A DNA stretch of 64,000 nucleotides from Brevundimonas naejangsanensis (GCF_003627995.1 NZ_CP032707.1:1223501-1287500); one strand, 5' to 3'. Counted from the stretch's first letter, positions 16,821-25,457 are shown. The notes: generated by a model from the sequence alone, not told the origin. Program-made: numbers and translations.

Positions 16821-17087
16821 CGGCGATTTCGCCTTCCGCCTTGACTTGGCCGTTATTGAGGCCCATCTGCGCTGCATCGCACAATGCGGTGACCGGCGCG
16901 TTCCAGCGCGTGTTGGGCTTCCCTTCCCGGAAGACCTGTCTGTCGAGCGGCCGGATCATTCGATTTCATACGTCGTCCATACACGCGGGGCGGCGCCCGT
17001 TCCCCGCCCGATATCGGGCAGGCGACGTGCGCCCTCTGAAGGTCCGGCTTGTCCGGCTGCGCCCGTCGCCATTCGTGAAAGACAGAC
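16821..17087 (+). other. Non-coding 267-base region upstream of rhlE (likely promoter and long leader)
   Basis: No gene is visible here. TTGACT at 16843-16848 could be a -35 element, with CATCTG about 17 bases later as a weak -10. If used, rhlE would have a 5' leader of roughly 210 bases. RNA helicase genes of this type often have long, temperature-responsive leaders, but that is inference here. Confidence 0.35.
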
Positions 17088-18590
17088 GTGAGCGACATCA
17101 CCTTTGAATCCATGGGCCTGAACAAGGCTCTCCTGACCGCCCTGGCCGCGACCGGCTATGAGAAGCCGACGCCGATCCAGGCCAAGTCCATTCCCGACGT
17201 CATGAAGGGCAAGGACCTTCTGGGCATCGCCCAGACCGGCACCGGCAAGACGGCGGCCTTCGCCCTGCCGATCCTGCACCGCCTGGCCGAGAACCGCGTG
17301 GCGCCCAAGCCGCGCACCACCCGGGCCCTGATCCTGAGCCCCACGCGCGAGCTGGCGACCCAGATCGCCGACAGCTTCAAGCAGTACGGCGCCCACCTGG
17401 GCTTCCGCGTCGCCGTCATCTTCGGCGGCGTGAAGTACGGCCCGCAGGAGCGCGCCCTGCAACAGGGCCTGGACGTCCTGGTCGCCGCCCCCGGCCGCCT
17501 GCTGGACCACATCCAGCAGAAGACCCTGGACCTGTCGACCTGCGAAATCTTCGTCCTGGACGAGGCCGACCAGATGCTGGACCTGGGCTTCATCAAGCCG
17601 ATCCGCCAGATCGTCAGCCGCATCCCGGCCAAGCGTCAGAACCTGTTCTTCTCGGCCACCATGCCGTCGGAGATCGGCAAGCTGGCGGGCGAACTGCTGA
17701 AGGATCCGGTCAAGGTCCAGGTCGCGCCGCAGTCGACCACGGTCGAGCGCATCAAGCAGTCGGTGATCTGGGTCGAACAGGGCCGCAAGCGCGCCCTGCT
17801 GACCGAACTGTTCTCGGATCCCGCCTATACGCGCTGCCTGGTCTTCACCAAGACCAAGCACGGCGCCGACAAGGTCGCGGCCTATCTGGAAGCGGGCGGC
17901 GTCGAGGCCGGGGCCATCCACGGCAACAAGAGCCAGCCGCAGCGCGAACGTGCGCTGGAGGCCTTCAAGAACGGCAAGCTGCGCGTCCTGGTCGCCACCG
18001 ACATCGCCGCGCGCGGCATCGACGTGGACAAGGTCACCCATGTGGTGAATTTCGAGCTGCCCTATGTGCCCGAAGCCTATGTGCACCGCATCGGCCGGAC
18101 GGCCCGCGCCGGTTCGGACGGCACCGCCATCAGCTTCGTCGCCGGCGACGAGATGAAGCTGCTCAAGGACATCGAGAAGGTCACCCGCCAGAAGATCCCT
18201 TCGGTCGACCGCCGCAACGACAAGGCCCTGGGCCAGCTGGACGCCTCCATCATGGCGGCGGGCGTGGCCAAGAAGGCGACCCTGCCCGAGCGTGAAGGCC
18301 GCTCGGACGGCGAGGGTCGCGGCGGTCGCGGCGGCCGCAACCCGCGCCGCGAGGGCGTCAAGAGCGAGGGCGGCGGCCAGCCGCACCGTCAGCGCAAGGG
18401 AGCTCCCCGCGACCGCACCCACCACGCCGAGCGTCCGGCGGCCGCCTATGACCCCATGGCGGGCGACCGCGCCCGTTCGGCCGTCCGCGCGACGCCCGTC
18501 GCCGAGCCCAAGCCGGTCGGCGAGCTGAAGCGCCGCCCGCGCCGCCGCCGCCCCTCGAACGGCGGCAAGGGCCACAGCGCCCAGGGGTGA
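17088..18590 (+). CDS. rhlE: DEAD-box RNA helicase, RhlE type
   Basis: The 500-residue helicase has all core motifs: Q-motif (GYEKPTPIQAKSIP), Walker A AQTGTGKT, PTRELA, GG, PGR, DEAD in VLDEADQMLD, SAT, and in the second domain VFTKTK, RVLVATDIAARGID and HRIGRTARAG. The C-terminal 130 residues are Arg/Gly-rich and basic (GRGGRGGRNPRREG...RRPRRRRPSNGG), a typical RNA-binding tail. It unwinds RNA duplexes in ribosome assembly or mRNA turnover, and in Caulobacter a RhlE is linked to cold adaptation. It starts at a GTG with a weak ribosome site. Confidence 0.93.
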   Translation: MSDITFESMGLNKALLTALAATGYEKPTPIQAKSIPDVMKGKDLLGIAQTGTGKTAAFALPILHRLAENRVAPKPRTTRALILSPTRELATQIADSFKQYGAHLGFRVAVIFGGVKYGPQERALQQGLDVLVAAPGRLLDHIQQKTLDLSTCEIFVLDEADQMLDLGFIKPIRQIVSRIPAKRQNLFFSATMPSEIGKLAGELLKDPVKVQVAPQSTTVERIKQSVIWVEQGRKRALLTELFSDPAYTRCLVFTKTKHGADKVAAYLEAGGVEAGAIHGNKSQPQRERALEAFKNGKLRVLVATDIAARGIDVDKVTHVVNFELPYVPEAYVHRIGRTARAGSDGTAISFVAGDEMKLLKDIEKVTRQKIPSVDRRNDKALGQLDASIMAAGVAKKATLPEREGRSDGEGRGGRGGRNPRREGVKSEGGGQPHRQRKGAPRDRTHHAERPAAAYDPMAGDRARSAVRATPVAEPKPVGELKRRPRRRRPSNGGKGHSAQG

Positions 18591-18600
18591 GGCGTCTTTT

Positions 18601-18727
18601 CCTCCCCATGAAATGGGGAGGGGGACCACTCAGTGGTGGAGGGGCCGGAGCGATGCGCCCGGCTCAACCGAGCCCCTCCGTCTCGTCCGCTATCGCGGGC
18701 GATCCACCTCCCCATTGCATGGGGAGG
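18601..18727. repeat. Paired intergenic palindromes (CTCCCCAT-n-ATGGGGAG family)
   Basis: CCTCCCCATGAAATGGGGAGG at 18601-18621 and CCTCCCCATTGCATGGGGAGG at 18707-18727 bracket the stretch, with GGAGGGGC and GCCCCTCC inside. It is the same family as at 4920-5039. It lies between the convergent rhlE and FadL genes, just before the latter's terminator. Confidence 0.75.
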
Positions 18728-18732
18728 AAATG

Positions 18733-18766
18733 AAAAACGGCGGCTCCCTTGCGGGAGCCGCCGTTT
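18733..18766 (-). terminator. Rho-independent terminator of the FadL-like gene
   Basis: AAACGGCGGCTCCC (18735-18748) pairs perfectly over 14 bases with GGGAGCCGCCGTTT (18753-18766) around TTGC. On the minus strand the stem runs into TTTTTCATTTC. It is one of the strongest terminators in the window. Confidence 0.85.
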
Positions 18767-18788
18767 CCATGTCCGCCCTCTGGTCGGA

Positions 18789-20090
18789 TCAGAAGGCCCA
18801 GCGGGCGCCGATGGAGGCCACCACGGCCGAGCCTTCGGCCTCGCCGCGCAGGTGGGTGGTCACGGCCGCCGGGGTGCCGGCGTAGAGGGTCCGGTCGTCG
18901 CGGAGCGTCGAGTCGCTGAAGGCGATGTAGGTCAGGCCGGCGTCGAGGGTGACGCCCGGGGTCATCTCGGTCGAGCCGCCGACCGAGAACAGCCAGCGGT
19001 CGGCGTCGGGGATGCGGGCGGTGCGCAGGCGGTCGCGGGTCGGGGTCGGATCATAGCCGACGCCCGCGCGCAGGGTGGTCTTGTCGCTGAGGGCGTAGTC
19101 CAGGCCGATCGCGCCGGTGGTCACGTCCTTGTAGTCCTGACGGATCACGTCGCCGCCGTTGGGAAACTCGACCCGGATGGCGTCGAACTCGGACCAGCCG
19201 ATGCGGTCGACCTGGGCGTTCAGGGTCAGGCTGTCGGTGACGGCGTAGCGCACCGAGGCCGAGGCGAACCACGGGGTGTTGAAGCGGGCCGCGCCGGCGG
19301 TCGAGACGCTGTTCGGCGCCAGGGGGCCGGTCAGGACGATGCTCACGTCGCCGTCCAGCTCATGCTCGATGGCCGAGCGGTAGCTGAGGCCGACGTCCCA
19401 CGGCCCCTTGTGGATCTGGGCGCCGACGTTCCAGCCGAAATTCCAGCCGTCGCCTTCCAGCGAGGACGAGCCGTCGGGCAGCAGGGGCGAAACCGACGGC
19501 ATGGCCGAGGTCAACTTGGCCTTCACGTACTGGGCGTCCAGGCCGGCGCCGACGTCCAGCCAGTCGTTGACCTGCCAGGCCAGGATCAGGCTGGCGTTGC
19601 CCGAACGCAGCTCGGAGGTCAGGGCGTCGTAGCGGGCGAAGGAGCCCGGTTCGTATTTGGTGGTGAAGTTGTAGGGGGCGGCCACGGAAAAGCCGACGGC
19701 GAAGCGGTCGCCGATCGGCGCGGCGAAGGCGAAGTTGGGCACCAGGCCGCTTTCGATCGGGTCGACCTCGGTGTTGCGCGGATTGACCACCGGCGCGTCG
19801 ATCCCGCCCGGATAGGTGACGAAGGCGCCGGCGTTCCTCACCTCCGAGTCGATCTTGATGGCGTGCAGGCCGAGGCTGACTTCGCGGCCGCTGCGGGCGA
19901 TGGCGGCAGGGTTCCACCACAGGGAGCCGACGCCGCGGTCGGCGGTTTCGCCGGAATAGGCGCGACCCACGCCGCGCACCGACTGTTCCTGCAGATAGTA
20001 GGAGCCGGCGAAGGCCGGAGCGGCGACGCCCGTCATCAGGGCGGTGGTCAGGGCGAGGCCGCCGAGGCGGGCCATGTTCCTGGGAGTCAT
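18789..20090 (-). CDS. FadL/OmpP1-type outer membrane transport protein
   Basis: The 433-residue protein has a Sec signal peptide (cleavage after APAFA, about residue 28). The N-terminus of the mature part reads GSYYLQEQSVRGVGRAYSGETADRGVGSLWWNPAAIAR. This is the hatch region of FadL-family porins, with the conserved N-P-A. The rest alternates short amphipathic strands, ends in a beta-barrel motif and closes with aromatic Phe (IGARWAF), the usual signal for BAM-mediated assembly. FadL proteins carry long-chain fatty acids or other hydrophobic compounds across the outer membrane. The specific ligand is unknown. An in-frame Met five residues in could be the true start. Confidence 0.88.
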   Translation of the reverse strand: MTPRNMARLGGLALTTALMTGVAAPAFAGSYYLQEQSVRGVGRAYSGETADRGVGSLWWNPAAIARSGREVSLGLHAIKIDSEVRNAGAFVTYPGGIDAPVVNPRNTEVDPIESGLVPNFAFAAPIGDRFAVGFSVAAPYNFTTKYEPGSFARYDALTSELRSGNASLILAWQVNDWLDVGAGLDAQYVKAKLTSAMPSVSPLLPDGSSSLEGDGWNFGWNVGAQIHKGPWDVGLSYRSAIEHELDGDVSIVLTGPLAPNSVSTAGAARFNTPWFASASVRYAVTDSLTLNAQVDRIGWSEFDAIRVEFPNGGDVIRQDYKDVTTGAIGLDYALSDKTTLRAGVGYDPTPTRDRLRTARIPDADRWLFSVGGSTEMTPGVTLDAGLTYIAFSDSTLRDDRTLYAGTPAAVTTHLRGEAEGSAVVASIGARWAF

Positions 20091-20260
20091 TACGCTTCAC
20101 CCATGTCATGGGCCGGCCATTGAGACAGGCGGACGGCCCTGGTTCCGAAGTGCCGCTACGCTTGGTCACAGCGCTTGTGGCGCGAAAGCGTTGCGTCAGC
20201 GGCCCCTGTCGGACGACATCTCGGCGAAAGCGTGGCGCGAAGAGTGCGCAATTTCACACC

Positions 20261-21058
20261 TCAGTGAGGTGACGTAACGGCAATTTCAACGCCTCCAGAA
20301 CGCAGAGTTTCAGAAAGATCGTGTTCCGCTGCGTCAACTTCGGTCAAGTCTCGTCCCCTGATCACCAGCTGGGTTCCGACCTCGCCAGAGCCCTGGCCAG
20401 CGGCCTGTCCGGCGCCGAAGCCGAAGGGGTAGGAGCCGAAGGACAGGTGCGGCCGCGCCTCGGCGGCGGCGCGCAGGATGTCGGCCACCGCGCCCTCGCC
20501 GACGCCGCTCACGCGCAGGGTGCGGCTGTGAACCGGGGCGCCCGTTCTCAGCCGCGGGGCCACATCGTCCAGCATGGCCTCCATGATCTTGGGCACGCCG
20601 GCCATGACGAAGACGTTTTCGACCTGGAAGCCGGGCGCGTCGCTGACCGGGTTGGCGATCAGCAGGCCGCCTTGGGGCACGCGGGCCATGCGGCGGCGGG
20701 CGGCGTTGAACTCGCCGGGGGCGTAGCGACGCTCGAGGAGAGCCAGGGCCTCGGGATGCTCGCGCACCGCCACGCCGAAGGCGGCGCCGACCGCGTCGGC
20801 GGTGATATCGTCATGGGTCGGGCCGATGCCGCCGGTGGTGAAGACATAGTCATGGGCCGCGCGCAGGGCGTTCAACGCCGCGACGATCTGATCCTGGCGG
20901 TCGCCGACCACCCGGGCCTCCATCAGGTCGATCCCCAAGGGCGCCAGGAAGCGGGCCAGGGTGTGCAGATTGATGTCGCGGGTGCGGCCGGACAGGATCT
21001 CGTCGCCGATGATCAGGACGGCGGCGGTGGGAGCGGTTTCAGCGGCGGTCTGGGACAT
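20261..21058 (-). CDS. CinA-type competence/damage-inducible protein, molybdopterin-binding domain only
   Basis: The 265-residue protein has the MoCF/MoeA-like core: AAVLIIGDEILSGRTRDIN at the start and DYVFTTGGIGPTHDDIT, the phosphate-binding loop, near residue 95. It corresponds to the N-terminal domain of CinA. The C-terminal nicotinamide-mononucleotide deamidase domain is absent, as in the stand-alone CinA/YfaY-like family. A weak similarity to FAD synthetase MoCF domains is possible. It diverges from map with 150 bases between, which show nothing more than a possible shared promoter area. Confidence 0.85.
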   Translation of the reverse strand: MSQTAAETAPTAAVLIIGDEILSGRTRDINLHTLARFLAPLGIDLMEARVVGDRQDQIVAALNALRAAHDYVFTTGGIGPTHDDITADAVGAAFGVAVREHPEALALLERRYAPGEFNAARRRMARVPQGGLLIANPVSDAPGFQVENVFVMAGVPKIMEAMLDDVAPRLRTGAPVHSRTLRVSGVGEGAVADILRAAAEARPHLSFGSYPFGFGAGQAAGQGSGEVGTQLVIRGRDLTEVDAAEHDLSETLRSGGVEIAVTSPH

Positions 21059-21208
21059 GGGCTTCAGATAGGGCGGCGCGGGGCCTGCGTCAGCGGCGAA
21101 CCCTGACGGGCTTGAGGTTTTGTGCTAGTCTGACCATCTGAAGTCCTGAAAGCAGCCTCTTCGCCCGATCCGCGCCTCGCGGAGCGCGCGCCTCCCCGAA
21201 AGCCGATC

Positions 21209-22030
21209 ATGTACGAGACCCCCGACCTGGAAACCGACGTCTTCGTCCGCAGCCACGAGATCCGCATCCACGACGCGGAAGGGTTCGAGGGCATGCGCAA
21301 GGCCGGCCGCCTGGTCGCCGAGGCGCTGGACATGATTACCGAGCACGTCAAGCCGGGCGTCACCACGGGCGAACTGGACGATCTGGTGCGCGAGTTCACC
21401 CTGGACAACGGCGGCACCCCCGCCTGCCTGGGCTACAAGGGCTACACCAAGACGATCTGCACCTCGATCAACCACGTCGTCTGCCACGGCATTCCCGGCG
21501 ACAAGGTCCTGAAGGAAGGCGATATCGTCAACATCGACCACACGGTCATCGTCGACGGTTGGCACGGGGACTCCAGCCGCATGTATCCGGTGGGCGAGAT
21601 CAACGCCCGCGCCAAGCGTCTGATCGACGTCACCTATGAAGCCCTGGAGCTGGGCCTGGCCCAGGTGAAGCCGGGGAACACCTTCGGCGACATCGGCTAC
21701 GCCATCCAGAAATTCGTCGAGGCCCAGCGCATGAGCGTGGTGCGCGACTTCTGCGGCCACGGCATCGGCCGCGTCTTCCACGACAGCCCCAACGTCCTGC
21801 ACTACGGCCGTCGCGGCGAGGGCGCGGTGCTCAAGCCCGGCATGTTCTTCACCATCGAGCCGATGGTGAACCTGGGCAAGCCGGCGGTGAAGGTGCTGTC
21901 CGACGGCTGGACCGCCGTGACCCGCGACAAGTCGCTGTCAGCCCAGTGCGAGCACACCATCGGGGTGACCGAGGACGGGCTGGAAATCTTCTCGGCCTCG
22001 CCCAAGGGCCTGTTCCGCCCGAAATTCTGA
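21209..22030 (+). CDS. map: Type I methionine aminopeptidase
   Basis: Map removes the initiator methionine from new proteins. The 273-residue enzyme has the pita-bread fold. Visible metal ligands and motifs include HTVIVDGWHGDSSRMY (two Asp), FCGHGIGRVFHDSPNV (His), TIEPMVN (Glu) and SAQCEHTIGVTEDG (Glu). An N-terminal extension of about 35 residues precedes the core. Met at 21209 is used; AGAAA-type purines upstream give a weak ribosome site. radC follows 26 bases later, separated by a hairpin that contains the radC ribosome site. Confidence 0.95.
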   Translation: MYETPDLETDVFVRSHEIRIHDAEGFEGMRKAGRLVAEALDMITEHVKPGVTTGELDDLVREFTLDNGGTPACLGYKGYTKTICTSINHVVCHGIPGDKVLKEGDIVNIDHTVIVDGWHGDSSRMYPVGEINARAKRLIDVTYEALELGLAQVKPGNTFGDIGYAIQKFVEAQRMSVVRDFCGHGIGRVFHDSPNVLHYGRRGEGAVLKPGMFFTIEPMVNLGKPAVKVLSDGWTAVTRDKSLSAQCEHTIGVTEDGLEIFSASPKGLFRPKF

Positions 22031-22033
22031 GCT

Positions 22034-22055
22034 AGTCTCCCCTTCGGGGGAGGCT
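22034..22055 (+). promoter_or_regulatory. UUCG hairpin sequestering the radC ribosome-binding site
   Basis: AGTCTCCCC (22034-22042), TTCG loop, GGGGAGGCT (22047-22055) form a nine-base-pair stem with one G-U pair. It begins four bases after the map stop, and its right arm is the Shine-Dalgarno sequence of radC (GGGGAGG, ATG at 22057). It has no U-tract, so it is more likely a translational gate or mRNA stabiliser than a terminator. Confidence 0.5.
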
Positions 22056-22056
22056 G

Positions 22057-22788
22057 ATGCTCGATCAACCGCCGGAAAAGTCGAAGGCCAAGCCGCATCA
22101 CGCCGGTCATCGCGAGCGGCTGCGCGAGCGTGCGCGCGGCGCGGGCATCCACCACCTGCCCGACTATGAGCTGCTGGAGCTGTTCCTGTTCCGCAGCCAG
22201 CCGCAGGGCGACGTCAAGCCGATCGCCAAGGCTCTGCTGACCCGGTTCGGCTCGCTGGCGGCGGTGCTGGCGGCTTCGGTCGAGGACCTGATGACCGTCC
22301 GGGCCGAGGACGCGCGCGGCCGCGCCAAGGGCGTCGGCGCCGAGACCGCCCTGGACCTGACGGCCCTGCACGAGGTGTCGCGCCGGGTGGCCAAGGAGGA
22401 GGCGAACAAGCGCACCGTCATCTCGTCGTGGACGGCGCTGCTGGCCTATGTTCGCCTGTCGCTGCAGCACGAGCCGCGCGAGCAGTTCCGCGTCCTCTAC
22501 CTCGACAAGAAGAACCAACTGATCCTCGACGAAATCCAGAACCGGGGCACGGTCGACCACGCCCCGGTCTATCCGCGCGAGGTGGTGCGCCGGGCGCTGG
22601 AGCTGGCTGCCAGCGCCATGATCATCGTCCACAACCACCCCTCGGGCGACCCGACCCCCAGCCGCGCCGACATCGACATGACCCGGCAGGTGATCGAGGC
22701 GGCCCGCTCGCTGAGCCTTCAGGTTCACGACCACCTCATCGTCGGCCGCGAGGGCGTGGCCAGCTTCAAGCAACTGGGTTTGATGTGA
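22057..22788 (+). CDS. radC: RadC family protein (JAB/MPN domain)
   Basis: The 243-residue protein has a helix-hairpin-helix region at residues 25-80 and a C-terminal JAB metalloprotease-like domain. The metal motif is H-N-H-P-S-G-D-P-T-P-S-x-x-D, with a catalytic-type Glu in REVVRRALE. RadC was once thought to be a repair protein, but its real role is unsettled. Its ribosome site is locked in a hairpin after map, suggesting coupling to map translation. The stop overlaps the GTG of the next acetyltransferase gene. Confidence 0.92.
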   Translation: MLDQPPEKSKAKPHHAGHRERLRERARGAGIHHLPDYELLELFLFRSQPQGDVKPIAKALLTRFGSLAAVLAASVEDLMTVRAEDARGRAKGVGAETALDLTALHEVSRRVAKEEANKRTVISSWTALLAYVRLSLQHEPREQFRVLYLDKKNQLILDEIQNRGTVDHAPVYPREVVRRALELAASAMIIVHNHPSGDPTPSRADIDMTRQVIEAARSLSLQVHDHLIVGREGVASFKQLGLM

Positions 22789-23303
22789 CTGTTCTGACCA
22801 CCGCCCGCCTGACCCTGACGCCTGTCGCCGTCGGCGACATGGACGACCTGACCGGCCTGTGGGCCGACGCCGGCTTCACGCGTCACATCATGGGCCGCGG
22901 CCTGTCGGAGGAGGAGGTCTGGTTCCGGCTGCTGCGCGACATCGGCCACTGGCAGGCCAAGGGCTACGGCAACTGGTCGATCCGCGAGACGGCGACGGGG
23001 GCCTATGTCGGCAGCGTCGGGGTGCTGGACTATCGCCGCGAGATCGACCCGCCCTTCGACGCGCCCGAGCTGGGCTGGGGCGTGGCCCCCGCCTTTCAGG
23101 GGCAGGGCCTGGCGCACGAGGCGTTGCAGGCGGCCCTGGCCTGGACCGACGCCTATCGGCTGGAGCCGCGCACCGTCTGCATGATCTCGCCCGAAAACGC
23201 GCCGTCGATTCGCCTGGCCGAACGGGTCGGCTATGCGCCCTACGCCCGAGCCCACTACAAGGGGGCGGCTGTCGACCTCTACGCACGCCCCAGAGGCGGG
23301 TGA
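22785..23303 (+). CDS. GNAT family N-acetyltransferase (RimJ/RimL-like)
   Basis: The 172-residue protein begins TVLTTARLTLTPVAVGDMDDL and has the acetyl-CoA loop in ELGWGVAPAFQGQGLAHEALQAALAWT (Q-G-Q-G-L-A) and the late ENAPSIRLAERVGYAPYAR. This is a standard RimJ/RimL-group acetyltransferase of unknown substrate. The GTG start at 22785 lies in the ATGTGA end of radC, so the genes overlap by four bases and are probably translated in sequence. Confidence 0.87.
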   Translation: MTVLTTARLTLTPVAVGDMDDLTGLWADAGFTRHIMGRGLSEEEVWFRLLRDIGHWQAKGYGNWSIRETATGAYVGSVGVLDYRREIDPPFDAPELGWGVAPAFQGQGLAHEALQAALAWTDAYRLEPRTVCMISPENAPSIRLAERVGYAPYARAHYKGAAVDLYARPRGG

Positions 23304-23399
23304 GGGCGGGCGACGGGGCGGCTGACAGGATCGCCTCGCCTCGATAAGCTTTACAATTCAGGCCCCGAGCCGGGCCCTTGCGTTTCAGGAGTTTCGTTC

Positions 23400-23642
23400 A
23401 TGCCCATGTCCGCCGATGACCTTCGCGCCCATCTGGTCGAGGCCTTTCCGGATGCGGACATCGCCATCGAGGATCTGGCCGGGGACGGCGACCATTATCG
23501 TGCCCGCATCGTGTCCGAGGCCTTCCGCGGCCTGAACCGGGTGCGTCAGCATCAGTTGGTCTATGCCGCGCTGAAGGGGAAGATGGGCGGCGAACTGCAC
23601 GCCCTGGCGCTGGAGACGTCGGCGCCGGCTGAGGCGGGCTGA
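23400..23642 (+). CDS. bolA: BolA/IbaG family protein
   Basis: The 80-residue protein has the BolA fold: LRAHLVEAFPDADIAIEDLAGDGDHYRARIVSEAFRGLNRVRQHQLVYAALKGKMGGELHALAL. It keeps the conserved RVRQHQLVY histidine used with monothiol glutaredoxins to bind a 2Fe-2S cluster. AGGAG nine bases upstream supports the start at 23400. In many alphaproteobacteria a monothiol glutaredoxin gene is adjacent; here an aldo/keto reductase-like gene follows three bases later instead. Confidence 0.9.
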   Translation: MPMSADDLRAHLVEAFPDADIAIEDLAGDGDHYRARIVSEAFRGLNRVRQHQLVYAALKGKMGGELHALALETSAPAEAG

Positions 23643-23645
23643 TCC

Positions 23646-24551
23646 ATGCGCTATCGCCCGTTCGGCGGTTCGGGGGCCGCCGTCTCCAACCTGACTTTAA
23701 GCCTGGGCGCTGAGGCGATGGCGCGCGGCGCGCGCCACGTCCGCGACCTGGTGTTCGCGGCGCTGGAGGCGGGGGTGAACGCCTATCATTTTGAGCGCCT
23801 GGACCCGATCCTGCTGCAGGCGGCGGGCGAGGCCCTCGGCCATGTCGATCGCGGGCTGGTCTGCGCCAGCGCGACCCTGGGCGCGGACCGGGACTTCACG
23901 GCCATGGGCCTGGGCCGGTCCATTGAACAGGGGCTGAGCGCCTCCGGCCTGGGCTGGTTCGACATGGCGGTGCTGGATCGCCCCGCCGAGAACGAGCTGC
24001 CCCAGGCCTCCCTGACCACGCTGAAGGCGTTGAGGAAGGCCGAGCATGTGCGGATGCTGGGGGTGTCCGGCAATGAGGCGGTGACCGACCTCTATGTCTC
24101 GACGGGCGCCTTCGACGTCCTCTTCACCCCGTTCCACGCCAATGTGGAGTGGCGGGTGCGGTCGCGCATGCGGGCGGCGCGCGAGCGGGACATGAGCCTG
24201 TTCGTCTATGACTACTTCCCCGAGAGCCTGTCGACCGAACGGCGGGCGGCGGCCGCCGCCGAGGCTGGGACGCCGAAGAAGCGCGGCCTGCTCGGGGCCA
24301 TGGGCTGGAGCGGGGGACGCGCCGCCGACCTGGAGCGGCCGGGGTCCTTCGCCTTCCTGCACCGCACCCCCGGCTGGACCGGGGAGGCCATCTGCCTGGC
24401 CTACGCCCTGACCGACCCGGCGGTGTCCAGCGTCCTGGTCCGGCCCCGGGATCGGGCGCATCTGGAGGAGTTGGCGGCCGTGCCCGAGCGCGACCTGCCG
24501 TCCGGCCTCTCGGCCCAGATCGAGATGGCCCGGGTGGACGCCTCGGTCTAG
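23646..24551 (+). CDS. Aldo/keto reductase-like protein lacking the catalytic tetrad
   Basis: The 301-residue sequence follows the AKR barrel: start MRYRPFGGSGAAVSNLTLSLG, middle LGVSGNEAVTDLYVSTGAFDVLFTPFHANV and late TDPAVSSVLVRPRDRAHLEE. The active tetrad (Asp, Tyr, Lys, His) seems missing. The usual D-T-A-x-x-Y-G region reads NAYHFERLD, the Lys strand reads CASATLG, and the His strand reads VLDRPAEN. It is probably a non-catalytic or altered-function member. It starts three bases after bolA and is likely co-expressed with it. The convergent cysQ follows with almost no gap. Confidence 0.75.
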   Translation: MRYRPFGGSGAAVSNLTLSLGAEAMARGARHVRDLVFAALEAGVNAYHFERLDPILLQAAGEALGHVDRGLVCASATLGADRDFTAMGLGRSIEQGLSASGLGWFDMAVLDRPAENELPQASLTTLKALRKAEHVRMLGVSGNEAVTDLYVSTGAFDVLFTPFHANVEWRVRSRMRAARERDMSLFVYDYFPESLSTERRAAAAAEAGTPKKRGLLGAMGWSGGRAADLERPGSFAFLHRTPGWTGEAICLAYALTDPAVSSVLVRPRDRAHLEELAAVPERDLPSGLSAQIEMARVDASV

Positions 24552-24561
24552 CGAAATCGGT

Positions 24562-25371
24562 TCAGGCGCCGATGGCCGAGAAGGGGCCGTTGAGGAAGCT
24601 CGGCTTGCCGTAGGCCAGGGGGCGGCCGTCCTCGGCTAGGACGCGGCCCCCGGCGGCCTCCAGAACCGCCTGGCCAGCCGCGGTGTCCCATTCGCAGGTC
24701 GGGCCGGTGCGCGGATAGGCGTCGAAGCGGCCCTCGGCGATCAGGCAGAATTTCAGCGAGGAATCCATGCCCTGCCACCGGCCGCAGCCGTTGCGCGCGG
24801 CCAGGCGCTGCGCCTCCTCCTCGCTGATGCTGTGGCTGACCAGGGCCACGGCGTCGGCCGGGCGTTCGCGCACCCGGATCGGCCGCCAGGGCTCGCCGAA
24901 GGCGCGGCGCAGAGCGCCCTGGCCCGGCGCGGCCGAGCGCCAGCTGAGGCCCAGGGCGGGCGCCGTCACCGCCCCGGCGACCGGGGCGTCGCCCCGGATC
25001 AGGGCGATATTGACCGAATAGGTCTCGCGCCCCTGGACGAAGCCGCGCGTGCCGTCCAGCGGGTCGATCAGCCAGAACCATTCGCCGACGGACGCGGGGG
25101 CCCCGTCGGCGGCGACCGCTTCCTCGGCCACGGCCTCGACGTCGGGCCAATGCTCGGCCAGCCGGGCCAGGATCAGGGCCTCGGCGGCGCGGTCGGCCTC
25201 GGTCACGGGGCTGGCGTCGGCCTTGGTCTCCACGACGGCCTCGGCCCGCCAATAGGGCAGGATCAGGCGCGCGGCCTCCTCGGCGATGTCGCCGATGATC
25301 TCGGCCAGCCGGCCGGAAGCGAGGTCGGATTCGAGATCGGCGGCGGGCTGGTTGGCGTCGGGGGCGGTCAT
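24562..25371 (-). CDS. cysQ: 3'(2'),5'-bisphosphate nucleotidase, inositol monophosphatase superfamily
   Basis: CysQ removes phosphate from 3'-phosphoadenosine 5'-phosphate, a by-product of sulfate assimilation. The 269-residue protein has the lithium-sensitive phosphatase motifs: Glu in VAEEAVAADG, W-x-D-P-L-D-G-T-R-x-F (metal site), and a late GPTCEWDTAAGQAVLEAAGG (W-D-x-A-A). The T-x-E-W-D-x-A-A-x-x-x-V form fits CysQ better than SuhB or HisN. The start at 25371 follows the family; an in-frame Met eleven codons earlier is possible. Histidinol-phosphatase activity cannot be excluded. Confidence 0.75.
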   Translation of the reverse strand: MTAPDANQPAADLESDLASGRLAEIIGDIAEEAARLILPYWRAEAVVETKADASPVTEADRAAEALILARLAEHWPDVEAVAEEAVAADGAPASVGEWFWLIDPLDGTRGFVQGRETYSVNIALIRGDAPVAGAVTAPALGLSWRSAAPGQGALRRAFGEPWRPIRVRERPADAVALVSHSISEEEAQRLAARNGCGRWQGMDSSLKFCLIAEGRFDAYPRTGPTCEWDTAAGQAVLEAAGGRVLAEDGRPLAYGKPSFLNGPFSAIGA

Positions 25372-25457
25372 GGCCGATCCGATAGCCCATGCGGCCGGTT
25401 TCACGAACCGGCAAATCAGGCCACCTTGGCCTTAACCTTTCATCAACCTTGCGCGCC

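Noticed and set aside
25432..25446. TTAA-N7-TCAA upstream of chpT as a CtrA box
   Set aside because: Only seven of eight consensus positions match and the site is only 11 bases before the start codon. TTAA-like words occur by chance, so I do not list it as a feature.
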